Made by a program: the position numbers and the translations under genes. Shown one piece after another: positions 1 to 9,506 of a DNA stretch of 64,000 bases. The notes below the pieces were generated by a model. That model was not told where the DNA came from. It searched no databases and worked only from the letters and a program-made list of their open reading frames with translations. Position 1 is the stretch's first letter, and each line of letters begins with the position of its first letter. The DNA is from Methanococcus voltae PS (GTDB lineage: Archaea; AGJL01; Methanococci; Methanococcales; Methanococcaceae). Location: the NCBI RefSeq assembly GCF_024807035.1, contig NZ_JANUCQ010000001.1, positions 433,990-497,989 on the forward strand, in the 5' to 3' direction.

Positions 1-107
1 ATCACGAAAAAAAGAAAATTAAATGTTTTTTATTATTTTATTATTAGTTATTTTATTATTTTAGTATTTTTATTATTTTAGTATTTTTATTATATTCTTT
101 CTTTTAA

Positions 108-1550
108 TTATCCTTTTACAACCCCTAAAGGTTTCAATCTACTTACTTTAAGTGCAATACCTGAATTATTACATACATCCGCAACTGCTTCGATATCCTT
201 GTATGCTTCAGGGCATTCTTCAGCAATAACCCCTTTAGAGTCAGCCATTACTAAAATACCTTCTTTTTCTAATTTCTGTTGAATATCTTCACTATTATAC
301 ATTTTGAGAGCTTTAACTCTACTCAATGTCCTACCTGCACCGTGTGCAGTTGAGCCGAATGTTTTTTCCATTGCTAAATCTGTACCACTTAATAAGTATG
401 AAGCAGTGCCCATATCTCCAGGAATAATCACTGGTTGACCTACGGCTTTATATATATCTGGTATTTCAGTATGGTTCGGTCCGAAAGCTCTAGTAGCTCC
501 TTTTCTGTGCACAACAACTGATTTTTCTTTTCCATCTACAATATGCTTTTCCTTTTTAGCAATGTTATGAGCAACGTCGTAAACTATTTCCATGTCCATA
601 TCTTCATAGGAAGTTTTGAAGACTTTTTCGAAGGCTTCTCTTACCCAATGGGTAATTAATTGTCTGTTTGCCCAAGCGTAGTTAGCACCACAGGACATAG
701 CTTTAAAGTAAGCTTCTCCTTCTTCTGAATTAATTGGAGCACAAGCCAACTGTCTATCTGGAATATTTATATTGTATTTTCTCGTAGCGTTCTCCATTTT
801 TCTTAAGTAATCCGCACATATTTGGTGACCAAGACCTCTTGAACCAGTGTGAACCATAATCATAAGTTGGTCTTTTTCAACGCCGTAAACTTTTGCGGTT
901 TCATCGTTAAATATTTCATCCACGTATTGAATTTCTAAGAAGTGGTTTCCACTACCTAATGAACCTAGTTGTGGCTTTCCTCTTTTTTTAGCACTTTCTG
1001 AAACAAAACTAGCGTCTGCTTCTTTCATCCTACCGTTTTCTTCTATTCTTTCAAGGTCTCCTTTTAAGCCGTAACCTTCGTTGATTGCCCATTCGACACC
1101 TTCTTCTAAAACAGTGTCAATTTGGTTATTATCAAGCCTAATTTTACCTTTGCTACCTAATCCGGATGGTACATTGACGAATATCTCGTTTAAAAGTTCT
1201 TTTAACTTTGCTTTATCTTCTACATCTTTTTTGAATAAATTGGTTTTTATTAATCTAACACCACAGTTAATATCAAAACCAACTCCTCCTGGACTTATAA
1301 CACCAGTCCTTTCATCAAATGCAGCAACACCGCCAATACAAAAGCCATAGCCATAGTGGCAATCAGGCATTGCTAAAGAATATTTCTGAATACCCGGAAG
1401 GCAAGCAACATTAGCTATTTGCTCAAATACGTCTTTTTGAAGTCCTTCGTATAATTCATCATTTAAATAAACGTTTCCCTTTACTTTCATTCCTTTTTTG
1501 TAAGTTTCAGGTAATTCCCATACATTTTCGTTAATTTTTTGTAGTTCCAT
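108..1550 (-). CDS. rtcB: tRNA-splicing ligase RtcB
   Basis: RNA 3'-phosphate/5'-hydroxyl ligase that joins tRNA exons after intron cleavage, using GTP and Mn2+. The 480-residue length fits intein-free archaeal RtcB. Visible active-site elements are GFDINCGVR with Asp93 and Cys96 (metal ligands), [24 protein letters not shown] and, near the C-terminus, the STAHGAGR segment holding the histidine that family knowledge says is guanylylated. The ATG is preceded by GGTTGAT, an acceptable ribosome binding site. It stands alone on the minus strand, with the next minus-strand gene about 240 bp upstream, so it is probably monocistronic. Function is very secure. Confidence 0.97.
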   Translation of the reverse strand: MELQKINENVWELPETYKKGMKVKGNVYLNDELYEGLQKDVFEQIANVACLPGIQKYSLAMPDCHYGYGFCIGGVAAFDERTGVISPGGVGFDINCGVRLIKTNLFKKDVEDKAKLKELLNEIFVNVPSGLGSKGKIRLDNNQIDTVLEEGVEWAINEGYGLKGDLERIEENGRMKEADASFVSESAKKRGKPQLGSLGSGNHFLEIQYVDEIFNDETAKVYGVEKDQLMIMVHTGSRGLGHQICADYLRKMENATRKYNINIPDRQLACAPINSEEGEAYFKAMSCGANYAWANRQLITHWVREAFEKVFKTSYEDMDMEIVYDVAHNIAKKEKHIVDGKEKSVVVHRKGATRAFGPNHTEIPDIYKAVGQPVIIPGDMGTASYLLSGTDLAMEKTFGSTAHGAGRTLSRVKALKMYNSEDIQQKLEKEGILVMADSKGVIAEECPEAYKDIEAVADVCNNSGIALKVSRLKPLGVVKG

Positions 1551-1791
1551 TTTATCAACCTTATAATACGATTGTTTTATTTTTAATTATATACTAATAA
1601 ATGTGTTATAAAGATATCTATTAATTTTTTTACCTATATATTATTTTTTGATTTTTCACATAATTACACTAAAAAAATAATTAGCGAATAAGTTAAAAAA
1701 ATAAATCAAAAATCAAAAATCAAAAATATGGAATATAAAATATGGAATATAAAATATAAAATAATTCACAATAATATTAAAATTTGCAATA

Positions 1792-2445
1792 TTATAATTC
1801 ATGTGTTAAAGTGCCGTAAAAGCCATATATCGTATAGGATATAAGGCATAATACCAACGGAATTGGTTGTCCAAGTACTCCAATCAATAATGCTAATGAA
1901 AATACTGATAGGTACACTCTACGAGGATACTTTGGATATCTTATGTCGCAAATCATCAACAACCCGGCCACTAAATAAACAAATAAAACAATATAACCTA
2001 AAGTACCACTTAAAACATTGTTATATAGTAATGCCGCATGTAATATTGAACAAGTAAATAAAGCTCCTGCAGGTATTGGTAATCCAATAAATCCTTTTAC
2101 GTCTAAAACTCCAAATCTTGCTAATCTTAAAGCACCACAACATACGAATATTGATGCTAAAATTACACCCCATATATTTAATTCTGGCGATAATGTACTA
2201 ATATTTGCATATAATAAGTAAGCTGGAGCTACTCCAAAACTTACAACGTCACAAATGCTGTCTAATTCCGCCCCAAAGTCGGAAACCGTGTTTGTTTTTC
2301 TTGCAACCATTCCATCTAACGCATCAAAAACAACTGCAACGTATACGAATGCAAAGTCGTTTAACAATATTGCCATAAGTCCTAAAACAATATTTATCAA
2401 AGTTACGTAATCAGAAATCGTTAAAATTTCCCTAATTTTAAACAT
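1792..2445 (-). CDS. pssA: CDP-alcohol phosphatidyltransferase, probable archaetidylserine synthase
   Basis: Membrane enzyme expected to swap CMP of CDP-archaeol for L-serine, giving archaetidylserine. The CDP-alcohol phosphotransferase signature is complete: Asp41, Asp44-Gly45, Ala48-Arg49, Gly58, Asp62 and Asp66 follow the D-x2-DG-x2-AR-x8-G-x3-D-x3-D pattern. The remainder of the 217 residues is a series of hydrophobic helices (about five or six membrane segments). The start has GTGATAAA directly upstream of ATG. The head-group specificity (serine rather than inositol phosphate or glycerol phosphate) is inferred from overall resemblance to methanococcal archaetidylserine synthases and is less certain than the family. 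Confidence 0.85.
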   Translation of the reverse strand: MFKIREILTISDYVTLINIVLGLMAILLNDFAFVYVAVVFDALDGMVARKTNTVSDFGAELDSICDVVSFGVAPAYLLYANISTLSPELNIWGVILASIFVCCGALRLARFGVLDVKGFIGLPIPAGALFTCSILHAALLYNNVLSGTLGYIVLFVYLVAGLLMICDIRYPKYPRRVYLSVFSLALLIGVLGQPIPLVLCLISYTIYGFYGTLTHEL

Positions 2446-2582
2446 TTTATCACAATTAAATTTTTGTCTTAAATTATTTATTATCTATTATTTCTTATTT
2501 CTTATTTCTTATTTTTAGTTATTTAGGTATTAATTTTAAATTATCCCTTATATTTTATTAATTTATCAATATTTGCGAATAA

Positions 2583-3110
2583 TTATATTTCATAAGTTAC
2601 CAAACTTTGAATATCGTATTTATTTAGTTTTTTTCTACCTTCAAGTTCCGTTAATTCTATAATGAAGTTCAAACAAGCAACTTCTCCACCAACTTTTTCC
2701 ATTAATCGACTAGTGGCAAGTGCAGTGCCTCCTGTAGCCAAGAGGTCGTCAACTACGGCGATTCTTTGACCTTTTTGAATTCCATCAACATGAACCTCTA
2801 ATTTATCAGTACCGTATTCTAAATCATAATCTACGTTATGGGTTTGAAAAGGCAATTTTCCTGGTTTTCTGACGGGAACAAATCCTAAATTTAGTTTAGT
2901 GGCAATAGGAACTCCAAATAAGAATCCTCTGGCCTCAGGCCCTACAATTATATCAACTTTTTTATCTTCAATATAATCGGACATTTCATCTATTGTATAT
3001 TTCAAAGCTTTTGGGCTTTTCAATATCGTGGTAACGTCCTTGAAGCTAACTCCTTTTTTTGGAAAATCTTTAATAACCCTTATTTCTTTCTTTAAATCTA
3101 TTTTACTCAT
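2583..3110 (-). CDS. apt: adenine phosphoribosyltransferase
   Basis: Purine salvage enzyme making AMP from adenine and PRPP in the cytoplasm. The PRPP-binding loop VVDDLLATGGTA lies at residues 119-130, and the flexible-loop region with RKPGKLP (residues 81-87) and the GPEARGF segment (57-63) are typical of Apt. The length of 175 residues is normal. It is separated from the downstream lipid gene by about 137 bp and faces a 500-bp divergent gap upstream, so it probably has its own promoter there. Specificity for adenine rather than another base is inferred from the Apt-type motifs. Confidence 0.93.
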   Translation of the reverse strand: MSKIDLKKEIRVIKDFPKKGVSFKDVTTILKSPKALKYTIDEMSDYIEDKKVDIIVGPEARGFLFGVPIATKLNLGFVPVRKPGKLPFQTHNVDYDLEYGTDKLEVHVDGIQKGQRIAVVDDLLATGGTALATSRLMEKVGGEVACLNFIIELTELEGRKKLNKYDIQSLVTYEI

Positions 3111-3613
3111 GGTACCACTCGATTTACATACATAATTGCTTAAATGCTCGTACTTGTGAAGATTTATTATTATAAATATGATAATGTTACATAGTATAAT
3201 ATCGCATATATTAACATATATATTCGTAATATCTATATTATTTCGTAATATTGCTAAATATAAATAGAAATAATTGAATATATCGTAATATGATTAATAA
3301 ATCTTTTTAAATGAATCGAACATAATTTAATTTATATTTATAAATTATCATACGATTATAAAAATTAACTATAAAAACCATATAATATATTTTATATCAA
3401 TAACTATAATTTGATAATCTTTAATTTGATAATCTTTATAATGTTTTAGTAAAATTTAAAAAATAGTTTCTAAATTTACAACAATATTTAAAATTTGATA
3501 TGTATTCGCACAAGTATAATTTTAACTTAGAATTAATTTATAACTAATTTAGAATTAACTTAGATGTTTGAATATAAAATTACCACATTGTATGGTACAT
3601 TCAAAGGGGTAAT
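3111..3613. other. divergent intergenic region apt / DUF373
   Basis: About 500 bp of very AT-rich DNA between two divergent genes. It contains several TATA-like stretches (for example TTTTATATC near 3390) that could serve either gene. There is no open frame with a ribosome site, no tRNA-like sequence and no clear hairpin. I see only promoter DNA here. Confidence 0.5.
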
Positions 3614-4870
3614 ATGAGTTTTGAACCTTTAAATTCTAAAAAAATTAGTAATGATATTGTAAATATCGAGAGTATTATTGTTAATTATAGCAATGATAGT
3701 GTTAATCAAAATATGAATAATACAAGTAATACAAATAGTACAAATAATAATACAAATAATGGCAATGATGGTATTGATGGTAAGAACATAGATTTAAACT
3801 ACAGTACTGAAGATAAAAAATATTTGATAATCGTTGTAGATATGGATGATGATGTAGGGCGTAAAGCTAATATCTCAAGTCCTATATTGGGTAGAAATGA
3901 AAATATCTCTGCAGCTGTAAAATTGGGTTTAGCAGACCCTGGAGATAGTGATGTTAACTCTATACTCGGAGGGGTAAAACACTACGACTCACTAAAAAGG
4001 GAAAATAGGGATGTTGAATTAGCAACAATCACTGGTGCAAAGGATGTAAACTCTGAAGAGTGCGCAATAAGAATTAAAGAACAGTTGGACTTTTTAATTT
4101 ACCTATACGAGCCAGATTTTATATATATAGTATCCGATGGAAAAGAAGATGAAACAATATTAAAATATTTGGAATTAAAAGATATTTTTGTTTGGAAAAA
4201 GAGAATAGTTATAAAACAAAATGAATCATTGGAATCCACCTATTATTTGATACAAGAGTTTATTAATAAAACAATGTCAAGATATATACCACTTATATTT
4301 GTTTCAATAGGGTTTGTATTGATACTTTATGCGGTATTCCAAGATTTGGGTTGGAGAATAATATCTGGACTTTTGGGTATATATGTCCTATCCGAAGGGG
4401 CTGGTTTAACTGAAAATATCAAATCCAAAATTATGGAGAGTAAAGAAGGTCTACAAGTTGGTAAGATATCGCCTGCAGGGGGTATAATATCCCTTTTAAT
4501 CATTATAGTAGGTGGTATTTATGCATATAGAGTTTCAGAAGACCCTGAATGGATTTTATTTGTTGGTAAATTTTTGTTGAATATTGCAAGCCCGTTAACG
4601 TTGTCCGTTGCAATATTGGTATGTGTACACTTCATAGATGATTTAGTCCATACAAAAAAGAACATATTAAACCTATTAAAGGCTTTATTCTTCCAAATAA
4701 TAACTGTATTAATGGTCAGACAACTGTTGATTGTATTTTCAACGTACTTATTAGGTTCTGGTTCATTTAACGAGATAATAGTTTATATTGTAGTATATAT
4801 AGCAATATTAATTATATTATCTGCAGTATTATTCTATAATTCAAAAAATAGTAGGAAAGATGAAAAATAA
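3614..4870 (+). CDS. DUF373 family membrane protein
   Basis: Conserved archaeal membrane protein of unknown function. Residues 1-60 are an Asn/Ser/Thr-rich, probably disordered leader. Residues about 70-215 form a soluble domain that begins with a LIIVVDMDDDVGRKA segment and includes YEPDFIYIVSDGKEDE. From about residue 225 to the end there are five to six hydrophobic helices. The start is set by AAAGGGG before ATG. The Asn-rich leader looks lineage-specific, as the family domain starts after it. The gene is monocistronic and converges on cheR. No function is proposed. Confidence 0.85.
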   Translation: MSFEPLNSKKISNDIVNIESIIVNYSNDSVNQNMNNTSNTNSTNNNTNNGNDGIDGKNIDLNYSTEDKKYLIIVVDMDDDVGRKANISSPILGRNENISAAVKLGLADPGDSDVNSILGGVKHYDSLKRENRDVELATITGAKDVNSEECAIRIKEQLDFLIYLYEPDFIYIVSDGKEDETILKYLELKDIFVWKKRIVIKQNESLESTYYLIQEFINKTMSRYIPLIFVSIGFVLILYAVFQDLGWRIISGLLGIYVLSEGAGLTENIKSKIMESKEGLQVGKISPAGGIISLLIIIVGGIYAYRVSEDPEWILFVGKFLLNIASPLTLSVAILVCVHFIDDLVHTKKNILNLLKALFFQIITVLMVRQLLIVFSTYLLGSGSFNEIIVYIVVYIAILIILSAVLFYNSKNSRKDEK

Positions 4871-4953
4871 ATAATTAAAAACTAAAATACAACTAATAAA
4901 AATAATAAATAAAATAATAAATAAAGTAATTAATTTTTTAACCCATTATAATT

Positions 4954-6471
4954 TTATTTTTTAGAATTTCTTAAAGATTGTAGCGATTTTCTAATTTCTT
5001 TTAAATCTTTTGGTGAGTCTTGTTCTTTTTTCTTAGTAGATAGTAATGAAGAAGATTTCTTAACAGTTTTAGATTCTCTTTTTTCTTTATCTTTATTTAT
5101 ATTTTCTCTTGTAGTTAATCGTGTTTTTTCACGTAAAGTTCTAGAAGATTCAGATTCAGATGTTTTAGATGAAATACCGGTTCTTTTTACTTCAGTTCTT
5201 GACTTTAATCTATCTTTATTAGTTCTATCATTATCTTTGGTATCCTTTTTAATTAATCTAGAGCTAGAAGTTGTGGAAGATGTTAACGTTCTCTTAGTCC
5301 TTTCTTCTTTATCTGATTTTACTTCATTTTTAGATGAATATCTCGATAATCTAGACACTGGTTTATCGGTAGATTTAATTGTAGATTTGGTTTTACTTGT
5401 CAATCTATTTGTAGTTTTAGCTGATGAATTTAACCGATTTGTACTTTCATTATTATTTTTACTATTACTTCTAATATTACTACTATTATCCACACTACTT
5501 CTAGTACTTCTAGTACTTCTAGTATTTGCCGTAGATTTTAAGCTTGACTTTACTTCAGAACTTTTAAGTCTTGATTGAGTATTTGTATTTTTAACAATAT
5601 CCTGGTTATTTTTAACTGATACTGAGGAACTTTCTGTACTATTTTGACCCATTCTTTTGTTTTTACCCACTATCTTTTGATATATTCGCTCCCTATGATT
5701 GTGAGGTATAAACATTTCTCGAGGTTCTCCATGCAACATCTCAGTTCTGCCCAATATCAGGTAACCTCCATCCGAAAGACCTTCATAATATTTATTGAAT
5801 AAAATTTCTTGAATTTCTTTTCCAAAGTAGATTATAACGTTTCTACATAAGATAAAATCCATTTCATAAATTGGTGGTTCCTTAATTAAATCGTGATTTT
5901 TAAATGTGACCATTTTTTTAATATCACTAGATATTTGATAGTGATTTCGGTCTATTTTAGTAAAATATTTGTTAATGGTGTCTTCGTCCATATTTTTAAA
6001 CTGTTTGTCAATATATATACCCTGTCGTGCCTTTCTGACAATTTCTTTATCTAAATCTGTGGCATTAATTGTTATTCTTAAAAATTTTCTAGAGTATTGC
6101 TCACAAAGTTCTTTTAATATTATGGCTAATCCATAAGGTTCCTCTCCAGAAGAACAACCTGCACTCCATATTTTTATGGATTTTACCCGAGAATCTTTTA
6201 CTTTTTCCTCAAATATCTTTTTTATTTCTCGGTATACGGTTATATCTCTCCAAAATTCCGTAACATTTACTGTTAATGTATTTTCCAGTTTTTCATATTC
6301 TTCAGGTGTCTTTTTTAAAAGTTCTAGGTACTCCCTGTAGCCTTTACATTTTGTAAGTCTCATACGAACTGAAACTCTTCGAGCAATGTATGAATCTTTA
6401 TACTGGTCGATATGAATTTTTAATTCGGATTTTATTAGGTCTTTAATTTTATCGAAATATATATCACTCAT
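4954..6471 (-). CDS. cheR: chemotaxis protein methyltransferase CheR with long basic C-terminal tail
   Basis: Transfers methyl groups from S-adenosylmethionine to receptor glutamates during adaptation. Residues 1-75 form the helical CheR N-domain. Residues about 80-265 are the methyltransferase, with IWSAGCSSGEEPYG (SAM-binding), NATDLD and the CRNVIIYF strand. Residues about 270-505 are a Ser/Thr/Lys/Arg/Asn-rich, low-complexity tail with no bacterial CheR equivalent (no TPR, no pentapeptide-binding domain). The tail includes a DNA-level 9-bp tandem repeat encoding repeated Ser-Thr-Arg near 5500-5527. SD GGTGA sits 4 nt from ATG. It is the last gene of the minus-strand che cluster, 370 bp beyond cheC, so it may be transcribed separately. 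Confidence 0.93.
   Translation of the reverse strand: MSDIYFDKIKDLIKSELKIHIDQYKDSYIARRVSVRMRLTKCKGYREYLELLKKTPEEYEKLENTLTVNVTEFWRDITVYREIKKIFEEKVKDSRVKSIKIWSAGCSSGEEPYGLAIILKELCEQYSRKFLRITINATDLDKEIVRKARQGIYIDKQFKNMDEDTINKYFTKIDRNHYQISSDIKKMVTFKNHDLIKEPPIYEMDFILCRNVIIYFGKEIQEILFNKYYEGLSDGGYLILGRTEMLHGEPREMFIPHNHRERIYQKIVGKNKRMGQNSTESSSVSVKNNQDIVKNTNTQSRLKSSEVKSSLKSTANTRSTRSTRSSVDNSSNIRSNSKNNNESTNRLNSSAKTTNRLTSKTKSTIKSTDKPVSRLSRYSSKNEVKSDKEERTKRTLTSSTTSSSRLIKKDTKDNDRTNKDRLKSRTEVKRTGISSKTSESESSRTLREKTRLTTRENINKDKEKRESKTVKKSSSLLSTKKKEQDSPKDLKEIRKSLQSLRNSKK
5498..5527 (-). repeat. 9-bp tandem repeat inside the cheR tail
   Basis: About three copies of a unit reading ACTTCTAGT on the plus strand encode consecutive Thr/Arg/Ser triplets. 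The unit length keeps the reading frame, so copy number could vary without a frameshift. Confidence 0.7.
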
Positions 6472-6841
6472 AAAATCACCAGCAGATAAAACTGCCTAAA
6501 CTTATTATTTTGGAATAAAGTAATTAATATAATTTATAAATTATAATTTAGATTAAAAGTAGAAGAATTTTAATATTTTATAGCTTAGTTTTATTTTTAT
6601 ATTGCTTATCTTTAAAATCAATATATCGTATCAATAATATATGTGCGTAGTAGTATATATTACCTTATATTGAGAATAATTAAGTAAATTAAGTAAATTA
6701 AATAAAATAATTTTAATTAAAAAGTAGATTGTAATAAATATACTATAATATTAAATTACAGTATGATATTATAATTATTAAAATGAAGTATTAAAGTATT
6801 AAAGTATTAATGATATTTTATAAATTAAGAAGATTAACTTA
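6472..6841. other. intergenic region between cheR and cheC1
   Basis: A 370-bp AT-rich gap with short direct repeats (TAAGTAAAT and TTAAAGTAT iterations). On the minus strand several TATA-like runs could drive cheR. No open frame or RNA-like structure stands out. Confidence 0.45.
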
Positions 6842-7456
6842 CTAGGAATATAAGTTATCTAAATTATCTATAGTTTCAGGATTTATCATAATTAAAATGT
6901 TGCAGTTTAACGGGAATCTACCTACAACTTCTATTTTTGTATCAAAAACTAAAGCGTATTCCACATTTTTTTCCATTAGTTCAATAACTAATGATTCTAC
7001 AATGTTGAAACCAGCATCTTTAATGAATTTTGGAGTAGTTATGTTTATTTCGCCGTTTAATTCATTTGCAAAAACATTTAAAAATGCAGCTAAAACTATG
7101 TTCGCAACTTCATTTATAACGGAACTTTCCATTTCTCTATATTCTGGCATTTCTGTTTTATTTGTTAGGCTATCCCATATCATATCCAATAACAATAGCT
7201 TTTCGAGCTTTACAGCATCTACTTCAGGAAGTATTAACATAGAGTTACCAGATAATACCCCATCAAAATCTATTTTGGTTATTTTGCAGTAATCTTCGCT
7301 AAATTGTTCAGGTAATCGTTCTAAAGGCACAAAGCGAGTACCTAAAAAACTTACGTCTGTATTTTGCCCGGTTAATCCCGTGAAGGAGTCACCTACATTT
7401 TCTGCGGCTTCTTGACCTATGTCCGTGATTTTTTTAATGGCCTCAATAATACCCAT
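6842..7456 (-). CDS. cheC: chemotaxis phosphatase CheC (paralogue 1)
   Basis: CheY-P phosphatase of the CheC/CheX/FliY family, also a regulatory partner of CheD. The second active-site motif is intact: S-V-I-N-E-V-A-N followed 23 residues later by Pro, matching S-x3-E-x2-N-x22-P. The first, N-terminal half-site near DIGQEAAENVG lacks the usual acidic/Asn pair, so only one catalytic site is expected. The length of 204 residues is normal. SD GTGGTGG precedes ATG. It lies 167 bp downstream of a second cheC on the same strand, suggesting duplication and division of labour. Confidence 0.88.
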   Translation of the reverse strand: MGIIEAIKKITDIGQEAAENVGDSFTGLTGQNTDVSFLGTRFVPLERLPEQFSEDYCKITKIDFDGVLSGNSMLILPEVDAVKLEKLLLLDMIWDSLTNKTEMPEYREMESSVINEVANIVLAAFLNVFANELNGEINITTPKFIKDAGFNIVESLVIELMEKNVEYALVFDTKIEVVGRFPLNCNILIMINPETIDNLDNLYS

Positions 7457-7580
7457 ATTACCACCACGTTAATTTTGTATAATATAAATCCATATGAATA
7501 ATGATTAATAAGTTATTTTAATTAATAATTTATTTTTAGTTTGGGCTATTAATTATTTAGAATTTGTATTCCTGGTCTAT

Positions 7581-7618
7581 TTTATTTTAATCTATTTTAA
7601 TCTATTTTAATCTATTTT
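7581..7618. repeat. 10-bp tandem repeat between the two cheC genes
   Basis: Nearly four copies of TCTATTTTAA end just beyond the stop codon of the upstream cheC paralogue. On the coding (minus) strand it reads A-rich, so it is not a typical oligo-T terminator. Confidence 0.65.
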
Positions 7619-7623
7619 TTAAT

Positions 7624-8319
7624 TTATTCTAGTTTTTCAGACAATTTGGCTGTAGATTCGGGATTCATAGCCATAAATACTTCAAAACTTGAATCAATAC
7701 CTTTGGAAACTAATTCACTTTCAAATGTAAAGATTAAGTCATCATTATTAATATCGTAATCTTTTAAAGCTTCATTTAAAAAGCTAGCCATGTCATTTAC
7801 ACAGTAGTTTGGGGGAGTCATAGATAGTGAAGTTTCCATGTAGTTTGCAAATGTATCTACAAAAGCAGAAACTAATAAATTACAAGTTTCATTTATCGCA
7901 GATATTTTTAATTCACTTAATACGTCTACTTCGGGGTCTTCCATGAACATACCTTTTAACATAGAATCACCCATTTTAATAGCATCTTTCTCAGTGAATA
8001 TTAAAACACCCATTCCTGATAACATACCGTTAAAATCAATTTTTGTAAACACTTTTTTATCTTCAGAGGCTTCTGATAGCAGTTTGTTCAATGATGTTAA
8101 TTTTATTTTGAAAACATTGACATCTACATCTTCACCGCTCATATCCATTACAAAACTTGCAGCTCTTGTAGCCGCTGCTTTTCCAATAGTTTCTAGTGAT
8201 GAAAAATCTTTGATAGGACCACCTTTTTTGGGATTTTCTAAATCAATAATTATTTCTCCACCAAGTTCCTCTTCAATTATGGTCTTTAGAATTTCTAACC
8301 ATTGTTCTTTTGAGAACAT
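7624..8319 (-). CDS. cheC: chemotaxis phosphatase CheC (paralogue 2)
   Basis: Second CheC-family protein of the locus. The C-terminal active site is intact (S-A-I-N-E-T-C-N, then Pro after 22 residues). The N-terminal pseudo-symmetric site around SSLETIGKAAA lacks its catalytic Asn. I take the ATG at 8319 (231 residues, MFSKEQW) because GGGTG lies 8 nt upstream; a longer frame starting at 8352 has its first 11 codons covering that ribosome site. Family knowledge says archaeal CheC proteins contact CheD and CheF, both encoded here. It sits between cheY and cheC1, so it may share a transcript with cheC1. Confidence 0.87.
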   Translation of the reverse strand: MFSKEQWLEILKTIIEEELGGEIIIDLENPKKGGPIKDFSSLETIGKAAATRAASFVMDMSGEDVDVNVFKIKLTSLNKLLSEASEDKKVFTKIDFNGMLSGMGVLIFTEKDAIKMGDSMLKGMFMEDPEVDVLSELKISAINETCNLLVSAFVDTFANYMETSLSMTPPNYCVNDMASFLNEALKDYDINNDDLIFTFESELVSKGIDSSFEVFMAMNPESTAKLSEKLE

Positions 8320-8704
8320 AATATAAACACCCAAGTATGTAAAATCAACCAAGTGGCTAATTTATCCATATTTTAGTATTTCAATAGAAAATATATGTTA
8401 TATCTAATATCTTTATTCCATACTCTCTATTTTATATATTTTAATACAAATTTATTAAAAATTATTAAAAACTATTATATTCAAAATTATTAATTTGAAA
8501 TATACCATAGTAAATTTAAATAATGATTATTTAACCTAAATATTATTACATATAAATTTTTTAATGATAACTATGCGATTGTCATAAAACATAATCAAAT
8601 ACTTAAATACTTAAATAATTAAAAATTAGTGTATAATAAAGGTTAAAAAGCTATATCTGAGTTATAAGTATAATTAACCGAAATGGGTTTAATTAAATAA
8701 ATTA
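8320..8704. other. intergenic region between cheC2 and cheY
   Basis: Very AT-rich gap of 385 bp. A TATA-like AAATATATG run near 8390-8400 could serve cheC2 on the minus strand. No open frame with a ribosome site and no stable hairpin were found. Confidence 0.4.
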
Positions 8705-9076
8705 TTAGGGGAATAATTTATTAAATTGTTCGAGAATTTTTGGAGCTTGAAATGGTTTAACAATGTAACCATCAGCACCTGCGTTAACCGCTTCAATCAT
8801 TTTTTGTTCTTGGTCTACAGAGGTACACATTACCACTTTTATTCCAGGGAACTTTTCTTTTATTTCTTTCGTAGCTTGGATACCATCTTTTTCAGGCATA
8901 ACAATATCCATGCTTATTAAATCAGGAGATAATTCTTCAGCTTTTTTAACTGCGTCATTGCCGTTTTCAGCTTCTCCTACAACAACGTACTTGTTTGTAG
9001 TGGACAATATTCTTTTTAATATATTTCTCATAAATGCTGAATCATCAACAACTAATGTTTTTACAATAGTTGACAT
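8705..9076 (-). CDS. cheY: chemotaxis response regulator CheY
   Basis: Single-domain receiver phosphorylated by CheA; in archaea CheY-P reaches the archaellum motor through CheF. All receiver residues are present in the 123-residue protein: Asp11/Asp12, phospho-acceptor Asp57, Thr85 and Lys107 (in YIVKPF). A strong SD, GAGGTGA, lies 4 nt before ATG. It has 350-430 bp gaps on both sides, so it is likely transcribed alone and strongly, as suits a protein needed in excess over CheA. Confidence 0.96.
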   Translation of the reverse strand: MSTIVKTLVVDDSAFMRNILKRILSTTNKYVVVGEAENGNDAVKKAEELSPDLISMDIVMPEKDGIQATKEIKEKFPGIKVVMCTSVDQEQKMIEAVNAGADGYIVKPFQAPKILEQFNKLFP

Positions 9077-9506
9077 GTTTTCACCTCAATCCGACAAAAC
9101 ATAATTATATAATAGATATGTTTACTTCATAGTATTTTAATTTTTTATGTAGGTAATTTATGAATTTATGATTGTGTTGTTAATACTTATAACTTTCGTA
9201 AAATGGTAATTTTCGATATTTATCTTTTATTTTATTAGATTATTTTCTATTATACCATTTATTCAAATATTTCTATTATTTAATTTTTTAGTGGTACATA
9301 TGACCATTAATAAACATATTACCATACTATGTGTTTATTTTATATTAATATATTGATTGTAATTTTCGTCATAACGGTTTTATAGTAATTTAGTCGAAAT
9401 ATCATAAAATAATAAACTAATGGGCTAATAAAAAAGAAATAAATAAAAAAGAAATAAATAAAAAAGAAATAAATAAAAAAGAAATAAATAAAAAAGAAAT
9501 AATGAA
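9077..9506. other. intergenic region between cheY and cheF
   Basis: A 430-bp gap. The cheF-proximal end is the five-copy T-rich repeat annotated separately; the cheY-proximal part is AT-rich promoter-like DNA. There is no open frame of note. Confidence 0.5.
9430..9500 (-). terminator. five-copy 15-bp oligo-T array, probable cheF terminator
   Basis: The 15-bp unit AAAAAAGAAATAAAT is repeated five times on the plus strand, which is T6-CTTTATTT-like on the transcribed minus strand. It starts only a few bases past the cheF stop codon. Archaeal transcription stops at U-rich tracts without a hairpin, so five serial T6 tracts should make a very strong terminator. Guanines recur at 9436, 9451, 9466, 9481 and 9496. 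Confidence 0.65.

Noticed and set aside
108-1550. Intein or intron in RtcB
   Set aside because: The frame is continuous with normal length and all motifs contiguous; archaeal RtcB inteins are absent here.
5237-5578. 113-codon plus-strand frame rich in Leu/Val
   Set aside because: Antisense shadow of the Ser/Lys/Asn-rich CheR tail; no ribosome site and composition explained by the opposite strand.
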